Assembly (NCBI GenBank): GCA_037045265.1
Contig: JBAOHV010000035.1
Location: forward strand, 1 to 64,000
Source: JBAOHV01 sp037045265
GTDB lineage: Bacteria; Actinomycetota; Acidimicrobiia; Acidimicrobiales; Microtrichaceae
Direction of reading: 5' to 3'
DNA length: 64,000 nucleotides
Shown piece after piece: positions 38,028 through 46,270 of this stretch. The position numbers and the translations under genes were made by a program. The stretch's first letter is position 1. The number at the start of each line of letters is the position of its first letter. The notes below the pieces were generated by a model, which was not told the origin of the DNA, searched no databases, and saw only the letters and a program-made list of their open reading frames with translations.

Positions 38028-38477
38028 TCAGGCGGGGGCGACCTCGCTACGCCCCATGGTGCGCAGAGCCCGACGGATCCGCTCGGCGTCGTCGTCCAGG
38101 CGGGCAGGGTCAGGGGAGTGCTCCGCCTTGGAGAAGTCCAGATCCGACTCGCTGCGGATCGGCACCAGGTGCACGTGGCAGTGCGGCACCTCCAGCCCGG
38201 CGATGAGTGACCCGACGCGGACCGGCTCGAACGCTGCCATCAGGGCACGGCCGAGCACGATCTGCGCGTTGGCGAGCTTTGCCCAGAGCTCGTCGTCCAG
38301 GTCCGTCCAACGATCGATCTGTCTGACCGGCACGACGAGCAGGTGACCGGGCCGCATGGGGGAGATGGTCAGGAACGCGACGACATCGGGGTCACGCCAG
38401 ACGAATCGACCGGGGAACTCTCCCTGGATGATCCGGGTGAACACCGAAGGCGTGGCGGGGTCGGCATCTGCGCTCAT
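38028..38477 (-). CDS. HIT-family nucleotide-binding protein
   Basis: Histidine-triad hydrolase of 149 residues. It contains the motif VPHCHVHLVP (HxHxH) and the upstream MRPGHLLVVPVRQ. HIT proteins cleave nucleoside phosphoramidates or dinucleoside polyphosphates; the substrate here is not known. ATG 38477 is preceded by TAGTGT 6 nt upstream, a leaderless arrangement. In mycobacteria a HIT gene neighbours pgsA, and here pgsA is immediately divergent. Confidence 0.92.
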   Translation of the reverse strand: MSADADPATPSVFTRIIQGEFPGRFVWRDPDVVAFLTISPMRPGHLLVVPVRQIDRWTDLDDELWAKLANAQIVLGRALMAAFEPVRVGSLIAGLEVPHCHVHLVPIRSESDLDFSKAEHSPDPARLDDDAERIRRALRTMGRSEVAPA

Positions 38478-38483
38478 GGCGTC

Positions 38484-38489
38484 ACACTA
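38484..38489 (-). promoter_or_regulatory. Leaderless -10 box of the HIT gene (TAGTGT)
   Basis: TANNNT box 6 nt before ATG 38477 on the minus strand. Confidence 0.5.
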
Positions 38490-38541
38490 AGTGCGCACAG
38501 CGCGACGTGCCGGGGCGCCGGATGGCGGAGGGTCGACCGCC

Positions 38542-38547
38542 TACGAT
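38542..38547 (+). promoter_or_regulatory. Leaderless -10 box of pgsA (TACGAT)
   Basis: TANNNT box 8 nt before ATG 38556. Confidence 0.5.
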
Positions 38548-38555
38548 CGGGTGCG

Positions 38556-39258
38556 ATGTCACATGCCCACGGTCTTGCCGGTGAGGAGATCCCCGAAGGG
38601 GAGGATCGGCTCCTGACTGCGCCGAACCTCATCACAGCCGTGCGCCTGTTGTGCATCCCGGTGTACGTCTGGCTGCTTTTCGGGATCGAGAACTACCTGG
38701 CGGCCGCTGCGCTGCTCGGCATCCTGGGCGCGACCGACTGGGTCGACGGCTACGTGGCACGCCGATTCGGCCAGGTGTCGAACTTCGGCAAGATGTTCGA
38801 TCCGAGCGTCGACCGGCTCCTGCTGATCGTCGGCATCGGCGCGATGATGCTCGCCGATCTGGACATCGACCACTTCCAGTTGTTCGCGTGGGTGGTGATC
38901 ATCCGCGAGATCATCCTCTCGTTCGTGGTCGGCGGTTCGGTACTACTCGGCGCCCGGCGTATGGATGTGACGTGGATAGGAAAGTGCGGTGCCTTCGCGA
39001 TGATGGCGTCGTTCCCCGCGTTCCTGGCCTCTGCAGACTCCTCAATCGCCGGAACCGGCTGGCAGACCCTGCTGCTCGTCATCGCCTGGGGTTCCGGCCT
39101 GCCAGGGCTCGTGTGCTCGATGATCGCCTTCGTCGGCTACATGCGCGAGGTGCCGGCGGCCCTGCGCGAGGGACGCGAAATCGCGCGCCTCGCTCGAGCG
39201 GACCTGACAGCTGATCGGGATCGACTTCGTCCCATCCTCGGCGACCGATCAGCGCTGA
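38556..39258 (+). CDS. pgsA: CDP-alcohol phosphatidyltransferase (PgsA-like), end uncertain
   Basis: Integral membrane enzyme that joins CDP-diacylglycerol to an alcohol, most likely glycerol-3-phosphate. The active-site motif is intact: ATDWVDGYVARRFGQVSN then GKMFDPSVDR, matching D-x2-D-G-x2-A-R-x8-G-x3-D-x3-D. Five or six hydrophobic helices surround it. ATG 38556 is set by the -10 box. The frame has no stop before 39,599, deep inside the next gene, so a frameshift near 39,190-39,260 is likely. I set the end at 39,258 by homology length (about 200-230 residues) and it is not exact. Confidence 0.8.
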
Positions 39259-39306
39259 CGGGCGGTAGGTTCTTGGGGACCGCCCTCGAACCAAGGACGT
39301 CGTGTT

Positions 39307-41793
39307 GTGAAGGCCGTGATCATGGCAGGAGGGGAGGGGACCCGGCTTCGTCCCCTGACCTCGAACGCACCCAAGCCGATGCTCCCGCTGGTCAACCGTC
39401 CGATGATGGAGCACATCATCGAGTTGCTGGCGACACACGGCATCGAGGACATCGTCGTCACCGTTGCGTTCATGGCGAACGCCATCCGCAACTACTTCGG
39501 CGACGGATCCGAGTTCGGGGTCCGCATGGTCTACGCCACCGAGGAATCCCCTCTGGGTACGGCGGGGTCGGTGCGCAACGCGATGGACGAGCTCGATGAC
39601 ACGTTCCTTGTCATCTCGGGTGACGTACTCACCGACCTCGATCTGACTGCGCTGATCCGCGCCCACGAGGAGCGTTCTGCTCTGGCGACGATCGGCCTGG
39701 TACGGGTCGAGAACCCACTCGAGTACGGGATCGTGATCGCCAACGAGGACGGCTCGATCGAGCGATTCCTGGAGAAGCCCACATGGGGGCAGGTGTTCTC
39801 CGACACCATCAACTCGGGCATCTACGTGCTCGAGCCCGAGATCTTCGACTGGATCGCTCCCGAGCAGTCGGTCGACTTCTCGAGCGACGTCTTCCCGGCC
39901 CTGCTGGACGCCGGCAAGGGTGTTTTCGGCTCGGTCGCAGACGGCTATTGGGAGGACGTAGGGACGTTGTCGGCCTATGTGCGCGCCCACAAGGACATCC
40001 TCGACCACCGGGTCGTCGTCTCGATCCCGGGATTCGAGCTCGCGGACGGCGTGTACGTCGGCCAAGGCTCCGAGGTCGACCCCGATGCCGTCCTGACGGG
40101 ACCGTGCGTGATCGGGGACAACTGCTTCATCGATGCGAACGTCAGCCTGGGCGAGTACGTGGTCCTGGGAACGGGCGTGCGAATGCGCAGGGACGCCGAG
40201 CTGGAACGAACCGTCGTCCACGACAACGCCTACATAGGCGAATCGGTTCGAATGCGCGGAGCTGTGGTCGGACGTGCCTCGGACCTTCGGCGAGGGGCCC
40301 GCTGCGAAGAGGGTGTCGTGCTCGGTGACGAGGTGTTCGTCGGCGAGAACGCCGTGCTCTCGTCCGACGTGAAGGTGTATCCGTTCAAGACCGTCGAGGC
40401 CGGCGCCGTACTGAACACGTCGGTCATCTGGGAGTCCCGGGGGGCCCGCTCGCTGTTCGGCCGTGGAGGGGTGTCCGGCCTGGCGAACGTGGACATCACC
40501 CCGGAGCTCGCTGCCAAGGTGGCGCTCGCGTTCGCTACGTCGCTGTCCAAGGACGCGCATGTGGTCGTGTCACGAGACTCGAGCCGCTCCGCCCGCATGC
40601 TCAAACGAGCTGTCATGGCGGGCTTGAACGCCGGCGGCATAAACGTCATGGACCTGGAGGTGGCCAGCGTGCCACTAACGCGGTTCCACTGCCGGTCCGC
40701 CCAGGTCTCGGGGGCGGTCACGCTGCGGTTGAGCCCGGACGATCCCGACACGGTCGTCATGAGCTTCTTCGGCGGTGACGGTGCCGACATCCTCGAGGAC
40801 CGACAGCGCAAGATCGAACGGCTGTTCACCCGCGAGGACTTCCGGCGGGTGCGCCCGGCCGACATCGGCGACATCGACCTGGTCCCCAGAGCGCTCGAGC
40901 AGTACGCCGTAGCGCTCGAACAGACCATCGACGTCAAGTCCGTCGCGGCGCGCAGGTTCAAGGTCGTGATCGACTACTCCTACGGGGCGACGAGCTTCGT
41001 GATGCCCAACGTGTTGTCGAAGCTCGAAGCCGAGGTGCTGGCGGTCAATCCGTACGCCTCGACCCGCGGTGTGCTGGGCTTCGACCGCGAGGAGCACGCC
41101 GCGGGTGTGGCGAACCTCGTGCGTGCATCCGGTGCGGATCTCGGGGCGGTGATCGATCCTTCCGGCGAACAGCTGACCCTCGTGGACGGCCGCGGCGTCG
41201 TGCTGAGCTTCGACCAGCTACTGATGGCATTTCTCGAGCTGATCAGCGGTCGGCTCCTGGGGAACCGCGTGGCGTTGCCTGTGACGGTGAGCCGTCAGGC
41301 CGCTCAGATAGTCGGCAAGCACGGCTACGACGTGTTGTGGACCAAGACCTCGGCCGCATCGCTCATGGAGGATGCCGACACACCCGGGGTCGGGTTCGCC
41401 GCCAACGTCGAGGGTGGAGTGATTCTGCCGGGCTTCCTGCCGGCCTTCGATGCGGCCGCGGGGCTGCTGAAGATGCTCGACCTGCTCGCGGCCCGCGAAA
41501 CGTCGCTGGCCGCGATCGTCGCCGATCTGCCCCAGGTCCACATGGTGCACGAGGGGGTGATCACCCCGTGGGAGCAGAAGGGAACGGTCATGCGAACCCT
41601 GGTCGAACAGACCCAGGGGCGCGACGTGCAGTTGATCGACGGCGTCAAGGTCTTCCACGACAGCGGCTGGGTGCTCGTCCTGCCCGACCCCGAGGAGCCG
41701 GTGACGCACATCTGGGCCGAGGGGGACGACAGCGCGGATGCGCGGACGCTCGCACAGGAATACGCGCGACGCATCCGCCAGATGCTTCGCTGA
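39307..41793 (+). CDS. Nucleotidyltransferase fused to a phosphomannomutase-like domain
   Basis: 828 residues in three parts. First is a sugar-1-phosphate nucleotidyltransferase (VKAVIMAGGEGTRLRPLTSN, GDVLTDLDL, EKPTWGQVFSDTINSGIYVL), probably mannose-1-phosphate guanylyltransferase. Next are left-handed beta-helix repeats (about residues 250-370: VGQGSEVDPDAVLTGPCVIG). Last is an alpha-D-phosphohexomutase-like region (from about residue 400: VVVSRDSSRSARMLKRAVMA, FGGDGADI). In the mutase part the phosphoserine loop TASHNP is replaced by VTLRLSPDDPDTV, so mutase activity is doubtful; this variant is known in actinobacterial and cyanobacterial relatives. GTG 39307 begins the NTP-binding strand directly. 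Confidence 0.92.
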   Translation: MKAVIMAGGEGTRLRPLTSNAPKPMLPLVNRPMMEHIIELLATHGIEDIVVTVAFMANAIRNYFGDGSEFGVRMVYATEESPLGTAGSVRNAMDELDDTFLVISGDVLTDLDLTALIRAHEERSALATIGLVRVENPLEYGIVIANEDGSIERFLEKPTWGQVFSDTINSGIYVLEPEIFDWIAPEQSVDFSSDVFPALLDAGKGVFGSVADGYWEDVGTLSAYVRAHKDILDHRVVVSIPGFELADGVYVGQGSEVDPDAVLTGPCVIGDNCFIDANVSLGEYVVLGTGVRMRRDAELERTVVHDNAYIGESVRMRGAVVGRASDLRRGARCEEGVVLGDEVFVGENAVLSSDVKVYPFKTVEAGAVLNTSVIWESRGARSLFGRGGVSGLANVDITPELAAKVALAFATSLSKDAHVVVSRDSSRSARMLKRAVMAGLNAGGINVMDLEVASVPLTRFHCRSAQVSGAVTLRLSPDDPDTVVMSFFGGDGADILEDRQRKIERLFTREDFRRVRPADIGDIDLVPRALEQYAVALEQTIDVKSVAARRFKVVIDYSYGATSFVMPNVLSKLEAEVLAVNPYASTRGVLGFDREEHAAGVANLVRASGADLGAVIDPSGEQLTLVDGRGVVLSFDQLLMAFLELISGRLLGNRVALPVTVSRQAAQIVGKHGYDVLWTKTSAASLMEDADTPGVGFAANVEGGVILPGFLPAFDAAAGLLKMLDLLAARETSLAAIVADLPQVHMVHEGVITPWEQKGTVMRTLVEQTQGRDVQLIDGVKVFHDSGWVLVLPDPEEPVTHIWAEGDDSADARTLAQEYARRIRQMLR

Positions 41794-41833
41794 GCGCGTT
41801 GCCGAGGGTGCTCATGGCCCCTGCCGCGTCGGG

Positions 41834-41839
41834 TAGCGT
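41834..41839 (+). promoter_or_regulatory. Leaderless -10 box of gcvH (TAGCGT)
   Basis: TANNNT box 7 nt before ATG 41847. Confidence 0.5.
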
Positions 41840-41846
41840 GCCCGGG

Positions 41847-42227
41847 ATGAACGTGCCTGACGAACTCCGTTACTCCTCGGACCACGAATGGGTCCGTGCA
41901 GAAGGAGCCACCGTAAGGGTCGGAATCACCGACTACGCCCAGGATGCCCTCGGCGACGTGGTGTTCGTGCAGGTTCCCGATGTCGGGGCGGTCGTCCAGG
42001 CAGGGGAATCGATCGGGGAGGTCGAGTCGACCAAGTCGGTGTCAGAGATCTACGCGCCGCTCGCCGGCACCGTCATCGAGGTGAACCCCGACCTCGAGCT
42101 GAGCCCCGAGCTCGTGAACTCCGACCCTTACGGTTCGGGGTGGCTGGCGGTCATCGAGTTGGCCGACTCCACGTCGGTCGACTCGTTGATGGACCCGGCG
42201 GGGTACCGTCAGCTCACCGAGGGCTGA
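41847..42227 (+). CDS. gcvH: Glycine cleavage system H protein
   Basis: Lipoyl carrier that shuttles the aminomethyl group between the P, T and L proteins. Residues SDHEWVRAEG, VRVGITDYAQDALGDVVFV and GEVESTKSVSEIYAPLAGTV (lipoylated Lys in ESTKS) are diagnostic, and NSDPYGSGWL ends the fold. 126 residues. It starts the actinobacterial block gcvH-garA-merR, and its own promoter is leaderless. No glycine riboswitch precedes it, unlike gcvP. Confidence 0.96.
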   Translation: MNVPDELRYSSDHEWVRAEGATVRVGITDYAQDALGDVVFVQVPDVGAVVQAGESIGEVESTKSVSEIYAPLAGTVIEVNPDLELSPELVNSDPYGSGWLAVIELADSTSVDSLMDPAGYRQLTEG

Positions 42228-42272
42228 CACGGAGCGAACCCGGACACCGGGTGATCGGAGGGGAGGGCGCAG

Positions 42273-42737
42273 ATGGACAACGAAGGGGCGACCTGCCCGG
42301 TCTGCAGCGTCGTCAACGCGGTCGGTTCCAGATTCTGTTCCGCGTGTGGTGCTGAGCTGCCCGAGCTCGATGATCCGACGACCGGCGTCTACCCGGTGGT
42401 CGGTGTCGACGTCGCCGGTGAGGGCGAGGTCGGCCAGTTGATCGTGACAAGGGGCGGATCTGCAGGATCCAGGTTCGCGCTCACCGAGGACGAGGTCTCC
42501 ATCGGCCGTCACCCCGACAGCGTCATCTTCCTGGATGACGTGACAGTGTCCCGTCGGCACACGACGGTCAACCGTGACGCGGCCGGCCAGTACTCCCTCC
42601 ACGATGCTGGCTCGCTCAACGGCACATATCTGGATGGTGAACGGATCGAGAACGCTCCCTTGCGTGAGGGTGCACAGGTCCAGGTGGGAAGGTTCCGACT
42701 GGTCTTCGTGATCGGCGCGCTCGGAGGTGCGGCATGA
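42273..42737 (+). CDS. garA: Zinc-ribbon FHA protein, GarA/OdhI-like
   Basis: 154 residues. An N-terminal zinc ribbon (CPVCSVVNAVGSRFCSACGA) is followed by a short linker with a Thr pair (DDPTTGVYPV) and an FHA domain (VSIGRHPDSVIFLDDVTVSR, RHTTVNRD, SLNGTYLDGERI). In mycobacteria and corynebacteria this protein, placed after gcvH, binds and inhibits 2-oxoglutarate dehydrogenase unless its N-terminal Thr is phosphorylated by a Ser/Thr kinase. The Thr pair here may be the equivalent site (inference). ATG 42273 has a GGAGGGGAGGG ribosome-binding region. It overlaps the next gene by 4 bp. Confidence 0.88.
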   Translation: MDNEGATCPVCSVVNAVGSRFCSACGAELPELDDPTTGVYPVVGVDVAGEGEVGQLIVTRGGSAGSRFALTEDEVSIGRHPDSVIFLDDVTVSRRHTTVNRDAAGQYSLHDAGSLNGTYLDGERIENAPLREGAQVQVGRFRLVFVIGALGGAA

Positions 42738-43885
42738 CCGAGGCCGTCGCGAGCGGTCACCTGTCGATCGGGGAGGTGCTCGCTCTGGTGCAAGCGGACT
42801 TCCCAGATGTGACGATCTCGAAGATCCGCTTCCTGGAGAGCCAGGGGCTGATCGCGCCGGAACGCACCGCGTCGGGCTACCGCAAGTTCTATGACTCCGA
42901 TATCGATCGACTGCGGTGGATCCTGTCGCAGCAGCGCGACCACTTCCTTCCGCTGAAGGTCATCAAGCGCATGCTCGACCAGGGGGTCGACGTCGCCGAC
43001 CCATCCCAGGTCCAGCCGAGTCTCTTCTCCTCGCCCGACGATGCGTCCGAGGGGATCGAACAGGGCTCCCAGCGGGGTTCCGGTGCGAACGGCCCATCAA
43101 CGGGTGGGTCCGGCCCAGGTGGTCCACCTCGTGATTCGACACCACGGTCGCCGGCACACCCGACGGTGAAGTCATCCGCCGCGTCGTCAGGATCCGGAGG
43201 ATCGCTCACCACTTCGGATAGCGACGAGCGTTCCGGAGGGGCCGAGCGCCCAGAGAAGGCCGACAGCGCCGGTGTCGACAGCGCGGTGTCGACGGCTGTT
43301 GCCGACAGTGCTGTTGCCGACGCTGCCGGTGCCCGCAGCGCCGAGAATCCGACACGTCGTCACACCACCCCTGCCGACGTCGTCGCTGCGCTCCAGGAGG
43401 ACCCGAGAGTGGCCAAGTCCCAGAAGCGCCCTGTCGAAGCACCAGCCGACCCCACGCCGCCCCTGGCGGCATCTCGATCGGGTGCACTGGGCCGAGGAGC
43501 GGATGGTGAACCGATGGCCAAGGACGGCCTGCTGGCCACCTACGGGATCACCGACGAGTTGCTCGCCGACCTGGAGTCCTTCGGTCTGATCCGTTCGGTG
43601 ATGCGTGGTGGGACCCCGACCTATGACGCCGAAAGTCAGCTGGTGGTGCGCGCGGCTGCTCGTTACCAGGAGCTCGGTGTCGAACCACGGCACCTGCGCA
43701 TGTACAAGGTCGCGGCCGAACGTGAGGCCGGCTTCGTGGAGCAGCTGGTGATGCCGCTGCTGAAGCAGCGGAACCCTGCATCGCGAGAGCAGGCGGCCGA
43801 GCGCACCGACGAGCTGCTCGCGTTGGGAGCCGAGCTGCACGCTTCGCTCCTGCGGCGCCAGATCGGTCCTGTCCTGGGCGCCTGA
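42734..43885 (+). CDS. MerR-family regulator, FtsR/Rv1828-like
   Basis: 383 residues. The N-terminal winged helix is MerR-like: LSIGEVLALVQADFPDVTIS, KIRFLESQGLIAPERTASGY, RKFYDSDIDRLRWIL and FLPLKVIKRML. A low-complexity Ser/Gly/Ala/Asp-rich insert (about residues 95-235) follows, then a conserved C-terminal domain (GITDELLADLESFGLI, ELGVEPRHLRMYKVAAEREA). Homologues next to garA control ftsZ and cell division genes in Corynebacterium (FtsR). The insert is longer than in mycobacterial homologues. ATG 42734 overlaps the garA stop. Confidence 0.87.
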   Translation: MTEAVASGHLSIGEVLALVQADFPDVTISKIRFLESQGLIAPERTASGYRKFYDSDIDRLRWILSQQRDHFLPLKVIKRMLDQGVDVADPSQVQPSLFSSPDDASEGIEQGSQRGSGANGPSTGGSGPGGPPRDSTPRSPAHPTVKSSAASSGSGGSLTTSDSDERSGGAERPEKADSAGVDSAVSTAVADSAVADAAGARSAENPTRRHTTPADVVAALQEDPRVAKSQKRPVEAPADPTPPLAASRSGALGRGADGEPMAKDGLLATYGITDELLADLESFGLIRSVMRGGTPTYDAESQLVVRAAARYQELGVEPRHLRMYKVAAEREAGFVEQLVMPLLKQRNPASREQAAERTDELLALGAELHASLLRRQIGPVLGA

Positions 43886-43948
43886 CCGCGGACATGTTGG
43901 CTTGCTGTTCCGGGCTTCGGGCAACTCGCGGCTCACTGCACTGCGCGG

Positions 43949-43954
43949 TAGGCT
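43949..43954 (+). promoter_or_regulatory. Leaderless -10 box of the DUF151 gene (TAGGCT)
   Basis: TANNNT box 6 nt before GTG 43961. Confidence 0.5.
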
Positions 43955-43960
43955 CGACGC

Positions 43961-44455
43961 GTGATCGAACTCGAGCTGGTCGCTGTCCGAGTGGAGTTGC
44001 CGAGCAACACCCCGGTGGTGGTGCTGCGCGAGTTGTCGGGCCGGAACAGGCAGATCTCGATCTTCATAGGTGGGCCCGAGGCGACGGCGATCGCCTTCGC
44101 TCTCGAGGATGTCGAGACACCGAGGCCGCTGACCCACGACCTCTTCTGCGACGTGCTCGACGAGCTCGGGACGACCCTCGAGCGAGTGGTGATCACCGAG
44201 CTACGTGACACGACGTACTTCGCCGAGCTCCATCTGTCGGGTTCCGACGGCGAGCGCCAGGTATCGGCACGTCCTTCCGACGCGATCGCTCTGGCGGTCC
44301 GCGCCGGGTGTCGCGTCTACGGCACCGAGGCGTTGTTGGACGAGGCCGGATTCGTCGAGACTACCGACGCCGACGACGAGGCGCTTCCCGACGAGGTCGT
44401 CGAAGAGTTCCGTCAGTTCATAGATCAGGTCTCGCCCGACGATTTCGCGTCCTGA
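43961..44455 (+). CDS. Bifunctional nuclease-family protein (DUF151)
   Basis: 164 residues matching the DUF151/BFN fold: VVVLRELSGRNRQISIFIGG, EATAIAFALEDVETPRPLTH, DLFCDVLDELGTTLERVVIT, YFAELHLSG, SARPSDAIALAVRAGCRVYG and an acidic tail. Members have been reported with RNase or DNase activity. The position between two MerR genes equals Rv1829 in Mycobacterium tuberculosis. GTG 43961 is set by the -10 box. Confidence 0.92.
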   Translation: MIELELVAVRVELPSNTPVVVLRELSGRNRQISIFIGGPEATAIAFALEDVETPRPLTHDLFCDVLDELGTTLERVVITELRDTTYFAELHLSGSDGERQVSARPSDAIALAVRAGCRVYGTEALLDEAGFVETTDADDEALPDEVVEEFRQFIDQVSPDDFAS

Positions 44456-44604
44456 ATCCACCTCGGATCCGCTCTGGGAGTGGGGTCGCGGCGTATCCAC
44501 CCGGTAGGATGGACATCGGGGTAATTTCCCGGCTGCAATTCGCAGCGCGGGTCCACCTCAGGGGCCCTTGCCGGCGTGAGAAGCCGAACGGACGCGGAGG
44601 CAAA

Positions 44605-45120
44605 GTGACAGATACCCAGACACACACCGACGACCTGCCGACACCCGACGCCGGGACTGTCGGCTTCAGCGGCCGCAAGACCGCCGAGATAGTGGGCATC
44701 TCGTACCGGCAGCTCGACTACTGGGCCCGGACCGAGCTGGTCACCCCGTCGCTCGCCGAGGCCCGTGGGAGCGGCTCCCGACGTCTGTACTCGTACCGTG
44801 ATCTGCTCGAGCTGAAGGTGATCAAGACGCTGCTCGACTCGGGGATCAAGCTCGAGTCCGTACGGCGGGTGTTCAACTACATGCGTGACCAGCTCGGCGA
44901 GGACATCTCTTCGGCCAACCTCGTCATCAACGGAGCCACATCCGTGCTCGTACGTTCCGGTGAAGAGCTGATCGACGTCCTCCAGCAGGGTCAGGGAGTG
45001 CTCAACGTGCTTCCTCTGGCCGGTGTCAAGGACGAGATCGACGCGCGGATCCTGGAGCTGCGACCGGCGGCGAGCACCGAGGTGCTGGACGCCGACGGAT
45101 CGAGCGCCTCGGCGATCTGA
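44605..45120 (+). CDS. MerR-family regulator, Rv1830-like
   Basis: 171 residues. The N-terminal MerR helix-turn-helix reads GRKTAEIVGISYRQLDYWAR and RLYSYRDLLELKVIKTLLDS, with GIKLESVRRVFNYM as the next helix, then a small C-terminal domain (SANLVINGATSVLVRSGEEL). No cofactor Cys cluster is visible, so it is probably not a metal or redox sensor. GTG 44605 has GGAGG at 44596-44600. It completes the gcvH-garA-merR-DUF151-merR order seen in mycobacteria. Confidence 0.9.
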   Translation: MTDTQTHTDDLPTPDAGTVGFSGRKTAEIVGISYRQLDYWARTELVTPSLAEARGSGSRRLYSYRDLLELKVIKTLLDSGIKLESVRRVFNYMRDQLGEDISSANLVINGATSVLVRSGEELIDVLQQGQGVLNVLPLAGVKDEIDARILELRPAASTEVLDADGSSASAI

Positions 45121-45179
45121 AGCGGGCGTCGTTCGGTGCTGGTTCGCTCCGGCACCGGTCCGACCGGCAGACTTCGGCG

Positions 45180-46257
45180 ATGAGCACCCAGCACTCGCCC
45201 CTCGACTCCGCGCACCGCTCCCTCGGAGCGAAGATGGTCCCCTTCGGGGGCTGGGACATGCCGTTGTCGTACCCGGCGGGCACCATCGAGGAACACCGCG
45301 CATGTCGTGAGTCAGCGGTCGTCTTCGATGTGAGTCATCTGGGCACGGTGCGGGTCGAGGGCGGCGGCGCCAAGAGGGCGCTGCAGAAGACTCTCACCAA
45401 CGACCTCGACAAGATCGAGCCTGGACGTGCCCAGTACACCCACCTCCTGGATCCGGCGGATGCGTCGGTGCTCGACGACATCATCGTGTGGTGGGTCGGC
45501 CCCGACGTGTTCGACGTGATGCCGAACGCATCCAATACGTCAGGTGTGAGCAGTGCTCTGAACGAATTCGCCGGCGACGATGTCGTGGTCGAGGACACGA
45601 CATCGGCTCGAGCGGTCCTGGCCGTCCAGGGCCCCCAGGCCGCGGGAGCGCCTGGCGCAGGTCGTGCCCGAGGCCGCCCAGGTCGGGCGCTTCAGGATCA
45701 TGGCGTTCAGCTTCGGCGGGCACGAGGGTCTCATCGCCGGGACCGGATACACGGGCGAGGACGGCGTCGAGCTCGCCGTACCGGTGGAGGTGGCCGGGGA
45801 GCTCTGGCAGGCGATCCTCGACGCCGGGGTGCAGCCCGCTGGACTCGGAGCACGCGACACGCTGCGACTCGAAGCCGCGCTGCCGTTGCACGGTCACGAA
45901 CTGGGCGAAGGCATAACTCCGCTCAACGCGGGTCTCGGCTGGGTGGTCAGCTGGACCAAGGGCGATTTCCGGGGCCGTGACGCGCTCGCTGCTCAGCGCG
46001 ACAGCGGAGTGTCAGCGATCCTGTGCGGTCTGCGTATCGAGGGTCGTCGCCCTCCCCGCGCCGACCAGGAGGTGCTGAGCGACGGTCGGGTGGTCGGTCG
46101 GATCAGCTCCGGGAACTTCTCTCCCGTGCTGGAAGCCGGGATCGCCCTGGCCTTCGTCGAGCCCGGGATCGAGGTCGGCGACGAGGTGACGATCGACGTG
46201 CGTGGCACCTCGGTGCCGGCGACCGTCGTCGAGACGCCGTTCGTCGCGAAGCACTGA
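45180..46257 (+). CDS. gcvT: Glycine cleavage system T protein (one indel)
   Basis: Aminomethyltransferase that moves the methylene group from the H protein to tetrahydrofolate, releasing ammonia. Conserved parts are SLGAKMVPFGGWDMPLSYPA, VVFDVSHLGTVRVEG, FSFGGHEGLIAGTGYTGEDG, LGARDTLRLEAALPLHGHEL and GRISSGNFSPVLEAGIALAF. Length about 359 residues. An extra base near 45,645 shifts the frame in the middle. It is convergent with gcvP (13 bp between stops). Confidence 0.94.
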
Positions 46258-46270
46258 TCGTCGGGTGGCG

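Noticed and set aside
38556..39599. pgsA-nucleotidyltransferase fusion protein
   Set aside because: The two coding sequences are in different frames, and the run-on translation is compositionally noise.
39079..40560. Long leftward open frame (about 490 codons) opposite the nucleotidyltransferase gene
   Set aside because: A mirror frame of high-GC coding DNA; the plus-strand protein has clear family motifs.
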